This document shows positions 11,999 to 19,019 of a stretch of DNA of 21,829 nucleotides, in pieces (the stretch's first letter is position 1; every line of letters starts with the position of its first letter). Under the pieces are notes generated by a model, which saw only the letters and a list, made by a program, of their open reading frames with translations, was not told where the DNA came from and searched no databases. The stretch comes from Pseudomonadota bacterium. Its GTDB lineage: Bacteria; Pseudomonadota; Gammaproteobacteria; Steroidobacterales; Steroidobacteraceae. A program made the position numbers and the translations under genes. The DNA lies in contig JADJBE010000018.1 of assembly GCA_016703895.1 (NCBI GenBank), positions 1-21,829 of the forward strand, in the 5' to 3' direction.

Positions 11999-13319
11999 CC
12001 GGAGCGGGAAGTGGCTCCACATCGCTGGCAGGGGGTGGCCGTGTCGCCTTTACAGTGCCAATGCGCCAGCGTGGCAGTTTTGCGGGTTTCGGCGCGGCCT
12101 GCGTCATCCAGGCGTCCGATGGACTCTTTCTTTCATAGGCGATCCAACTTAGAGCCACGCCCAGGAAGAACGCGCCCGCGCCGTCATCGAGAATGCTAAT
12201 TGCGATGCCATACGCGACAATCTGCAAAAGCATCGCCAGCGCATTCCGATCACTCGGCGTACAAGAGCGCGGCACCGACCAATACGCCACGGTCATCAGG
12301 CACAAATAGACGAGCGCCATGAGACCGAAGTAGGCATACATGAAAACGAAGAGGTTGTCCGCCGCGTTCAATTGTTCCCCGGCATACATCTGTTGAGCGC
12401 CGCCGATACCGCCCAACCCGACGCCGAACGGAAAGAGTTCGTGCTGTCCTATCCATTTCCAGGCCTCTGGCCACATACCCTCCACGCGCATGAAGAAGGA
12501 TTCGCTGCTAAAGACACCGCCGCCCCCTTCAGGCATGTAGTAGCCGACTAGAACAACCGGCAGCAGCACCATCAAAAGCACGAAGAACAGGAACGCTCCA
12601 CGCAGCACGATTACCGACAGACGCGACCCGACCCACACTGCCCCCGTTACCGCTATAAAAGCGAGCAACGAGCCCTTCTGGGTGGTGCAGTAGAGCGCCC
12701 CAATCGTTCCGATGGAGATGGCCGCTCTGAGCCAGAAACTGCGGCACTGCGAGAAAACCAACAGCGCCAGCAAAGGAACAAGCGACGCGCAATTAATTGA
12801 GGACCGCGTTAGTCCTCCAGCCCGGTAAGACTCCCCACTCATCTCCCAGTCCCGGGCTATTTCTACATCCAATCCGCCAATATTGGCCTTCATGCCTACC
12901 CATGGCATGGCCTGGAAATATTTGTCGGCGCCTGTGGCGGCTACGGAAACGAACCAGAGACCCATGAAGAACCACCACACGCGCTTGGTGGGGCTCATGA
13001 AGAAGCGGGCGGCTAACGCACCGGCGAGGCATGCGAATAGCGCCTTGGCTCCTACGGCGATTGGAGATAAGAGACCGAAGTTCAAGTAAAACACTAGCCC
13101 ATGCAAGCCGACGATACCGAGATACACCAGCACGGCCGGGTGTAAGCGCCGACAAAGCGCTTGCTGCGTGACAAGACCAGCCGCGCCCACCACCAGCACG
13201 ACGTCGCGGGCAAAAATGGCCGCGTCCATTCCCACCATGTTTAGGAGCCAGCGGATTACGGCTTCAAAGGCATAGCAGACGATGAAGACGGCGGCACAGC
13301 CGTTAAAGAACCGTTGCAT
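11961..13319 (-). CDS. Wzy / O-antigen-ligase-like polysaccharide polymerase
   Basis: A 452-residue protein with about ten hydrophobic helices and a large loop (YYMPEGGGGVFSSESFFMRVEGMWPEAWKWIGQHELFPFG) containing the FGVGLGG(I/V) stretch typical of Wzy_C/O-antigen ligase proteins, which join or polymerise lipid-linked glycans at the periplasmic face. A conserved-type TTQKGSLLAF segment lies in the middle. The last ~55 residues are proline-rich, lack a membrane helix, and are partly antisense to the neighbouring hypothetical gene, so they may be read-through across an insertion junction. It diverges from the acyltransferase gene with 115 bp between them. Polymerase versus ligase cannot be separated from sequence alone. 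Confidence 0.72.
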   Translation of the reverse strand: MQRFFNGCAAVFIVCYAFEAVIRWLLNMVGMDAAIFARDVVLVVGAAGLVTQQALCRRLHPAVLVYLGIVGLHGLVFYLNFGLLSPIAVGAKALFACLAGALAARFFMSPTKRVWWFFMGLWFVSVAATGADKYFQAMPWVGMKANIGGLDVEIARDWEMSGESYRAGGLTRSSINCASLVPLLALLVFSQCRSFWLRAAISIGTIGALYCTTQKGSLLAFIAVTGAVWVGSRLSVIVLRGAFLFFVLLMVLLPVVLVGYYMPEGGGGVFSSESFFMRVEGMWPEAWKWIGQHELFPFGVGLGGIGGAQQMYAGEQLNAADNLFVFMYAYFGLMALVYLCLMTVAYWSVPRSCTPSDRNALAMLLQIVAYGIAISILDDGAGAFFLGVALSWIAYERKSPSDAWMTQAAPKPAKLPRWRIGTVKATRPPPASDVEPLPAPVTPSQSPDVSPR

Positions 13320-13434
13320 CGCCTAGACCCGTTGTCCGGCGCAAAACCCTGTTTTTGCGCGATCTGCTCGTTGCACTACCAGCGCCGGATTGCTAAGGCA
13401 AGAGGGAAAATTTCTCTCAGGAAGGCCGTCGCAC
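13320..13434. promoter_or_regulatory. Divergent intergenic region of polysaccharide genes
   Basis: This 115-bp gap must hold the promoters for the Wzy-like gene (minus) and the acyltransferase operon (plus). I see AGGAAGG at 13419-13425 as the ribosome site for the acyltransferase; I could not pick clear -35/-10 pairs. Confidence 0.4.
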
Positions 13435-14502
13435 GTGTATGTCAGCGTTCAGTGGTTGCGCGGCCTAGCCGCTGCGATGGTCGTGTATTTCCATGCGACC
13501 TTGATGGTGCAGGAACACATTGACCCAACGATCCAAGCGGCCACTCTGGGCGCAGCAGGCGTTGACCTGTTCTTTGTAATAAGCGGCTTCATCATGGCCA
13601 CAACTACCGGCAATTCCCAGGGGCGCCGGTCAGCGGATGTGCGGCAGTTTCTCTTTCGTCGCTTCGTTCGTGTCATGCCCATGTATTGGGGCGCAACCGG
13701 CGCAAAACTCGCCATCGTTTTGGCAATGCCACATCTCGCGCTGCATTCAACCGTCACTGTTCCCTATGTGCTGTCTTCTCTAATGCTCGTCCCGATGGCT
13801 AACAACGATGGACACGTAATGCCACTTCTAGTAGTCGGCTGGACGCTGTCCTACGAGGCCTTCTTCTACATAACCTTCGCGCTATCCATGGGCACCCGCC
13901 TCGGCGCTGTTCGCCTCACGACTTTCGTTTTCGCACTGTTCGCGCTGTTAGGAACCTTCCTACCGCTTGCCACTTGGGCAGATCCGTTGAGCCTTCTCAG
14001 CCCTCTGCTCCTGGAGTTCCTCTTTGGTATGTGGATTGCCGCTGCCCTCAAAACCAAGCTAACGCTCTCAACATCGGTCGCGGTGTTGTGTGCATTCTTT
14101 GCAATGGCATGCCTTGGCGCCACGAGCATGCTGTCACCAGAGTCGTGCTACCAATACCGCACAGTCCTCTGGGGGGTGCCTAGCGCGCTATTCCTTCTAA
14201 GCGTCGTTGTCCTCGAGCAGAAACGAGGGCACATCAAGGAGACGTTCTTTCGCCTTCTGGGAGACGCCTCCTATTCAACCTATCTCGTTCACTGCTTTAC
14301 GCTTCCCTTGGTCGGACGGGTATTCGCTAAGCTCGTATCGGTTGGCGTCCTTCTGCCGAACGCCGTAATGGTGCTTACCGGAATCGCTGTATCCCTAGCC
14401 TCTGGCGTTGTAATTCACCTTTACCTGGAACGTCCGCTACTGGAACGTTTGCGCGGATTGTGGCCGACACCGTCCACCGCAAATATGAGAGCCGCTCCAT
14501 GA
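13435..14502 (+). CDS. Acyltransferase family 3 (ExoZ-like), exopolysaccharide modification
   Basis: A 355-residue polytopic membrane protein. It starts MYVSVQWLRGLAAAMVVYFH, the signature first helix of acyltransferase-3 proteins with the conserved His, followed by GVDLFFVISGFIM and FLFRRFVRVMPMYW, all typical of ExoZ-type O-acetyltransferases that acetylate exopolysaccharide or lipid-linked sugars. About ten helices are visible, ending with YLERPLLERL. I chose the GTG at 13435 because AGGAAGG lies 9 nt upstream and the family begins there. Its stop overlaps the glycosidase start as ATGA. The gene is intact. Confidence 0.85.
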   Translation: MYVSVQWLRGLAAAMVVYFHATLMVQEHIDPTIQAATLGAAGVDLFFVISGFIMATTTGNSQGRRSADVRQFLFRRFVRVMPMYWGATGAKLAIVLAMPHLALHSTVTVPYVLSSLMLVPMANNDGHVMPLLVVGWTLSYEAFFYITFALSMGTRLGAVRLTTFVFALFALLGTFLPLATWADPLSLLSPLLLEFLFGMWIAAALKTKLTLSTSVAVLCAFFAMACLGATSMLSPESCYQYRTVLWGVPSALFLLSVVVLEQKRGHIKETFFRLLGDASYSTYLVHCFTLPLVGRVFAKLVSVGVLLPNAVMVLTGIAVSLASGVVIHLYLERPLLERLRGLWPTPSTANMRAAP

Positions 14503-15821
14503 GGCATTCAAGCGCGGCGATCCTGGCGACCGCTCTAGCGATGTTAATGGCCGCGCCAGTCCGTGCCGCCACAGCAATTAGCACCGAAGCGTTTCTTGGC
14601 CGATACTTCGGCGTCAATCTTCACCTGAGCAACTGCTGCGGCGGGCGCTACGAAGATACAGAGCGCGTGATCGCGGACATCCGTTACATCGGTGCGCGTC
14701 GCCTGCGCGACTGGGCGACCGCACGCCGTGGCGTTTTCGAACGTTGGCAGCAAGTAGCACGCGAGACCAGCACAGGATTCTCAGCATCCATCCCGTCATC
14801 GTCACCCAAAGACCAACGCATCGCGCTCGGCGTCATCCGCCAATGGCTTGCAGAGGCGCCTGGGCTCATCACTACCATCGAGGGGGGGAACGAACCCGAT
14901 ATGCCCTATGCGGTAGCTTTAGGCGCCACGCTTGAGGACACAGCGAAGCTGCAACACGAGGTGTATGCTGCCGGAAAGGGCGCGGGCGTCCTCGTCGCGC
15001 AAATGAGTGTCGGCTTCGGCTGGAAGCCGCCGCTCTACGAAGGGAACTACAAGAGCTTCGGAAAGCCACCGGCCGACCTGGGCAACGCCCACGTCTATTT
15101 GCAACACCACATGACACCGTCGGCCCTGCTGTCACGCGCAGGGGAATTGGCAGCGTATTCTGTCAACGGAAAGCCTATTTCCGTCACCGAGTTTGGCGCC
15201 TTCAAGACACTACGGTTGCCCACCACAACCATTAACGCGTTCATGCATATCGCGCCGTTCGCGGCGGCCGTTCTCAAGCAGGATAGCCTGTATGTGTATG
15301 CCCTCTATGACGACTTGTCAGGAGTGAGTGGCTTCTTCAACGAAGACGGCAAGCCGCGCGACTTCGCACACTACTGGCACCATACCGCCCAACTTCTATC
15401 GGACACTGCTGGGAAGGAACTACCAGCGCGGGACGTGCCAGTCACGTTCTCTAGCGACCAGTTACCGAAGAGCGCAGCCAAGCGAGCGAACCACCTCGTA
15501 ATGCATAAATCGGATAAATCGGTATGGGCGGCCGTCTTTTTTGAGCATCTCACGACGGCAGCGAACCATGAGGAGGTCATTACCTTCAGCGAAGTCCAAC
15601 CACATATCACAATTATTGATGCCCGAGACGCACGGATTCTTGCGCGTCATACAAAACTGCGCGCGGTGACCCTATCCCTGCCGCCGAATCAACTGCTGTT
15701 TGTTGTGGCTAGCCGTACCCAATACGCGGAACAGTCCGACCAGCCCAAGAATGACGAGCGGCGCAGCGACAAAAAGAAGATAGAAAACCAATTCGGTGTT
15801 GGCGCGGGCGAAGGTCAATGA
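14499..15821 (+). CDS. Secreted glycoside hydrolase of clan GH-A
   Basis: A 440-residue protein with a signal peptide (AAILATALAMLMAAPVRA, cleavage about residue 23). GGNEPD carries the probable acid/base Glu after strand 4, and VTEFGAF the probable nucleophile Glu after strand 7, the layout of (beta/alpha)8 clan GH-A enzymes such as GH39 or GH5. A beta-rich C-terminal domain ends near LSLPPNQLLFVVAS. The following ~36 residues (charged, ERRSDKKKIENQF) are antisense to a TM-protein frame and look like read-through. It is translationally coupled to the acyltransferase gene (ATGA), so a role in trimming or releasing the polysaccharide is likely but inferred. Substrate is unknown. Confidence 0.75.
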   Translation: MRHSSAAILATALAMLMAAPVRAATAISTEAFLGRYFGVNLHLSNCCGGRYEDTERVIADIRYIGARRLRDWATARRGVFERWQQVARETSTGFSASIPSSSPKDQRIALGVIRQWLAEAPGLITTIEGGNEPDMPYAVALGATLEDTAKLQHEVYAAGKGAGVLVAQMSVGFGWKPPLYEGNYKSFGKPPADLGNAHVYLQHHMTPSALLSRAGELAAYSVNGKPISVTEFGAFKTLRLPTTTINAFMHIAPFAAAVLKQDSLYVYALYDDLSGVSGFFNEDGKPRDFAHYWHHTAQLLSDTAGKELPARDVPVTFSSDQLPKSAAKRANHLVMHKSDKSVWAAVFFEHLTTAANHEEVITFSEVQPHITIIDARDARILARHTKLRAVTLSLPPNQLLFVVASRTQYAEQSDQPKNDERRSDKKKIENQFGVGAGEGQ

Positions 15822-15824
15822 CAC
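15672..15824 (-). CDS. Small single-TM protein, probably truncated at its C-terminus
   Basis: From a GTG at 15824 the minus strand encodes 50 residues: MSLTFARANTE, then a clear membrane helix (LVFYLLFVAAPLVILGLVGL), then FRVLGTAS and a non-typical tail (HNKQQLIRRQG). It overlaps the 3' end of the glycosidase gene on the other strand. The hydrophobic helix is unlikely by chance, so the plus-strand glycosidase tail is more likely to be the artefact. It follows the MORN-like gene by 28 nt on the same strand. Confidence 0.45.
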   Translation of the reverse strand: MSLTFARANTELVFYLLFVAAPLVILGLVGLFRVLGTASHNKQQLIRRQG

Positions 15825-15852
15825 CTGCGCCAAGGGAAAAATAGTTAACGCT

Positions 15853-16287
15853 TCACTTCACCAGCGGCGGCGAGCCAGGGCGCCGCACGTCATACTCAAT
15901 GCGCTTGCCCGTGGCGGGTTCGTAGTCAATCGCGGCTTCTCCGCCTTCCGGCACATACAGGCGCCCGTCCCGGCAGAACACTTCCAGCACCGCGCGTCCC
16001 GTGACCGGCGAGAACTCCGTGTAGGCAGCCCCGTTGTCACGATGCAGCTTCCCGTGCCGGTAAAACATCAGCCGTACCGGTTGCGCCGTGCCTGGATGCA
16101 GTTCCGTGACGGCGGGCAGATCGCCGTCAGAGTGCAACTGTCCCCTTACCTTTACGGTTTGGGTCAAAAGCCCCGTGCTGTTATCAATCGCGCTATCGCG
16201 AACCGGGCGGCCTGCGATGAAGGCCAATCCCCACCCAATCCAACCGAACATGAAAAGCCGCGCCCAAAAAATCGCCGTTAAATGCAA
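15853..16287 (-). CDS. MORN-like repeat protein with N-terminal membrane anchor
   Basis: A 144-residue protein. Residues about 5-26 are hydrophobic (FWARLFMFGWIGWGLAFIAG). The rest has MORN-variant repeats of the form YRHGKLHRDNGAAYTEF and FCRDGRLYVPEGGEAAIDYEP, in which a G-x-L-H-R-x-x-G-x-A core recurs. MORN-variant proteins (YwqK-like) are often found in toxin-antitoxin or secreted-effector settings, but function here is unknown. The ATG at 16287 has no strong ribosome site; an internal ATG (MFGWIGWG) is possible. Confidence 0.65.
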   Translation of the reverse strand: MHLTAIFWARLFMFGWIGWGLAFIAGRPVRDSAIDNSTGLLTQTVKVRGQLHSDGDLPAVTELHPGTAQPVRLMFYRHGKLHRDNGAAYTEFSPVTGRAVLEVFCRDGRLYVPEGGEAAIDYEPATGKRIEYDVRRPGSPPLVK

Positions 16288-16340
16288 AGGGCATAGCCGC
16301 AGGAAGGCATGAAATCAATCGGATTTCGCGTTAACCGTCT

Positions 16341-16505
16341 TTACCAAATTGACGCATCGCGTCTGTCGTCGGCATCTTCCGCACGGCGTTCGTCGGCGCT
16401 CAGACCAGCGCGCCGGCGCCAATACCAAGCATTCACCGCCACCATGGCGACAAAGAAAACCGCCGCGAGTATGTAAACAAGCCACATAGTCCAAATTGCT
16501 AACAC
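16341..16505 (-). CDS. Small membrane protein (hypothetical)
   Basis: From a GTG at 16505 (or ATG at 16487) the minus strand encodes about 48-54 residues: a long hydrophobic helix (WLVYILAAVFFVAMVAV) and then a charged tail with WYWRRRAGLSADERRAEDADD. It lies upstream of the MORN-like gene on the same strand. The frame extends further upstream, into the res-like region, without a natural start. No family is recognised. Confidence 0.42.
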   Translation of the reverse strand: MLAIWTMWLVYILAAVFFVAMVAVNAWYWRRRAGLSADERRAEDADDRRDASIW

Positions 16506-16550
16506 GGGTGCGTAGAGCAGCCAAGCCCTAACAGATACGCGCTTCCCGCA

Positions 16551-16640
16551 CTGTCGCACAAAGGGTAAGTTTTGCGACAGTTTCGCAGCCTTTTGAAAAC
16601 AATAGCTTGCGTGTCGCAAATGTCTGTTGCAAAATAGGGG
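16551..16640. other. Candidate res site of the serine resolvase
   Basis: CTGTCGCA (16551-16558) and TGCGACAG (16573-16580) form a perfect 8-bp inverted repeat spanning 30 bp, the size of a resolvase dimer site. A third TGTCGCA lies at 16612-16618. This matches the layout of a res region upstream of a serine resolvase gene, with one complete and further partial subsites. It also covers the probable promoter of the WGR-resolvase operon, so autoregulation by the resolvase is likely. Confidence 0.6.
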
Positions 16641-16641
16641 T

Positions 16642-16869
16642 GTGATTAGGCTCATCCGCACCGACCCCGCCAAGAACATGCAACGCTTCTATGCGCTGCA
16701 TGTCGCGCCGACATTGTTTGGCGAATTTGCGCTGGTCGCGGAGTGGGGACGCATCGGCCAGGGCGGCACGGTTCGCCAGCAGGCTTTCGCATCCCAGGCG
16801 CAGGCAGACGCGGCGCTGGCCGAGCGGATGCAGCGCAAGGCGCGGCGCGGCTACCAACCAGCCGCATGA
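16642..16869 (+). CDS. WGR-domain protein
   Basis: A 75-residue protein almost entirely a WGR domain: RFYALHVAPTLFGEFALVAEWGRIGQGGTVRQQAF, then a helix (QAQADAALAERMQRKARRGY). WGR domains bind nucleic acid in PARPs and occur alone as small proteins on bacterial plasmids. The start is GTG at 16642 (or TTG at 16627). Its stop overlaps the resolvase ATG as ATGA, so the two are co-translated. A role together with the resolvase at res is inference. Confidence 0.72.
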   Translation: MIRLIRTDPAKNMQRFYALHVAPTLFGEFALVAEWGRIGQGGTVRQQAFASQAQADAALAERMQRKARRGYQPAA

Positions 16870-17420
16870 AATACGGTTACGCCCGCGTCAGCACCGACGA
16901 GCAGAATCCCGCCTTGCAGCTTGCGGCTTTGAAAAAAGCCGGCTGCCGGCAAGTGTTCAAAGACGAAGGCATTAGCGGCGCCACCACAAAGCGCCCTGCC
17001 CTGCGCCGTTGCCTCGATACGCTCAAGACCGGCGACACCCTCATAGTCTGGAAACTCGACCGGCTAGGCCGCAGCCTGCGCGACCTCATCCACATGCTCG
17101 ACGAGCTGCGCGAACGTGGCGTTAGGTTTCAATCCCTCACCGAAGCGATAGACACCACGACGCCGACCGGCCGCGCCATGTGGCAAATGATTGGCGTCCT
17201 GGCCGAGTTGGAACGGTCATTGATTACCGAGCGCACCCGTGCCGGCGTGAAGGCGGCACAGTCGCGCGGCGTGAAATTCGGGCGCAAGCCGAAGCTAACA
17301 AGCCAGCAGATCGCGCATGCGCGAAAGCTGGTGGACGGCGGCGAGGCCGTGCCGGAAGTGGCGCGGCTGCTCAGTGTTGACCGTGCAACCGTTTATCGCG
17401 CACTTCAGCGGAGCGCATGA
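16866..17420 (+). CDS. Serine recombinase (resolvase/invertase family)
   Basis: A 184-residue resolvase. It begins MKYGYARVSTDEQ with catalytic Ser9, has DEGISGATTKRPAL, the arginine motif KLDRLGRSLRDL, a long E-helix region (GVLAELERSLITERTRAG) and a C-terminal helix-turn-helix (AVPEVARLLSVDRATVYRAL). It would resolve plasmid multimers or cointegrates at the res-like site upstream. Length and motifs are complete. Confidence 0.93.
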   Translation: MKYGYARVSTDEQNPALQLAALKKAGCRQVFKDEGISGATTKRPALRRCLDTLKTGDTLIVWKLDRLGRSLRDLIHMLDELRERGVRFQSLTEAIDTTTPTGRAMWQMIGVLAELERSLITERTRAGVKAAQSRGVKFGRKPKLTSQQIAHARKLVDGGEAVPEVARLLSVDRATVYRALQRSA

Positions 17421-17458
17421 ACTAACGACTATCTGCATTCAAGAACGAGAAAGAAACT

Positions 17459-19006
17459 ATGCCCCTGCTCCACTGGCTTACACGCGACAAAGACATTCAC
17501 GAAGCAACCCGCACGCCCTATCGCTTGCTGGAGCAAGTGGCATCGCAATCGCATGGCGACCCCGACACGGGGAACATGCTTATTCAGGGCGACAACCTGG
17601 ACGCGCTCAAGGCGCTGCTGCCTTACTACGCCGGCAAGGTGAAGTGCATCTTCATAGACCCGCCCTATAACACCCGCAGCGCCTTTGACCACTACGACGA
17701 CAACTTAGAACACACGCAATGGCTGGCGATGATGTATCCGCGCCTGGAGCTGCTGCGGCAACTCTTGGCAGAGGACGGCAGCATATGGGTATCCATAGAC
17801 GACAATGAAGGACACTACCTTAAGGTCGTTATGGATGAAGTCTTTGGGCGCGCGAATTTCGTCAGCAGTTTCGTTTGGCAAAAAGTGGACAGCCCCAATG
17901 ACAACCAAGGTGCCTATCACGCCAGACCATGAGTTTGTGTTGTGCTATGAAAGCGCAAAGACGCGGCCAGGGTTCAAGAAGGATGACGCGACGCTCCTTG
18001 CGGCCTATGGACAGCGCGACGAAAACGGAAGGCTCTGCCGCGACAGACTATTGAAGAAGAACGGCAAGAGCAGTTTGCGCGCCGACAGGCCGACGATGTT
18101 TTTCAAGCTGGATGCGCCCGACGGAACGCCCATCTTTCCTATTCACGATGACGGACGAGAGGCGCGATGGTCGCACTCGCCAGAGGGTGTGCAGGCGGCC
18201 ATGAAGGAAGGTCGTTTAATCTGGAAAGCGCGACAAAGATGGGAAGCAGGTATGGACTCCCTACGTTAGAGAATTTGCGCCAGAGGACACGCCGACGCGG
18301 CCGCCCAGACCATTCGGTTTCATGAGGAAACCTCACGCCAGAAGTCGAAAGCCGACATCAACGGGAGCTGCTGCCGAACGCTCCGCCTTCGACACGGTCA
18401 AGCCGGAGCAGCCTTATGCGCGTGATCCTTCACATCGCTACCAACCCAGGCGACCTAGTGCTCGACAGCTTCCTCGGCTCTGGAACGACCGCAGCCGTCG
18501 CGCACAAGATGGGACGGCGCTACATCGGCATCGAGATGGGAGAACACGCGATCACGCATTGCGTGCCGCGTTTGCAAAAGGTCATCGAAGGCGAACAGGG
18601 CGGGATTTCCGAAGCCGTCGGCTGGCAAGGCGGCGGCGGCTTCCGCTTCTACAAGTTGGGCGCGGCCGTGTTCGATGAAAGCGGCCACGTTAACGAGGGC
18701 ATCCGCTTCGCACCGCTGGCCGCGCATCTATGGTTTGTCTCGACCGGGTTTCCGTTCAAGGGCAAAGCAACGTCGCCTTTCCTCGGCCAGCACGACGGCA
18801 CAGGCTTCTATCTGCTCTACAACGGCATCCTTGGCGACAAGAGCGTGAGCGGCGGCAACGTGTTGACCGGGCGCATCCTGGCCAGCCTTCCGAAGCACTC
18901 AGGCGCGAAGGTCATCTTTGGCGAAGGCTGCCGCTTGAGCGCCGAACGCCTGCGGGCGGAGCGCATCACCTTCCGGCAAATCCCCTACGAAATCAAAGCG
19001 CGCTAG
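17459..19006 (+). pseudogene. mod: Type III R-M methyltransferase (Mod), frameshifted
   Basis: Adenine-specific methyltransferase of the beta class. The first part (17459 to about 17905) has NMLIQGDNLDALKALLPYY and the catalytic motif DPPYNT; the last part (about 18416-19006) has the SAM-binding motif FLGSGTT and GRRYIGIEMGEH. Between them the reading frame changes repeatedly. An extra C in AACCAAG (17905) moves to the next frame (VPITPDHEFVLCYESAK), an extra A near 18226 moves again (KRDKDGKQVWTPYVREF), and further shifts lie near 18317, 18364, 18385 and 18412. All pieces still encode family-typical sequence, so decay is recent. Total length (~516 codons) is somewhat short for Mod. The modification enzyme is probably non-functional unless these are sequencing errors. 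Confidence 0.85.
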
Positions 19007-19019
19007 GAGCATAAGAACA

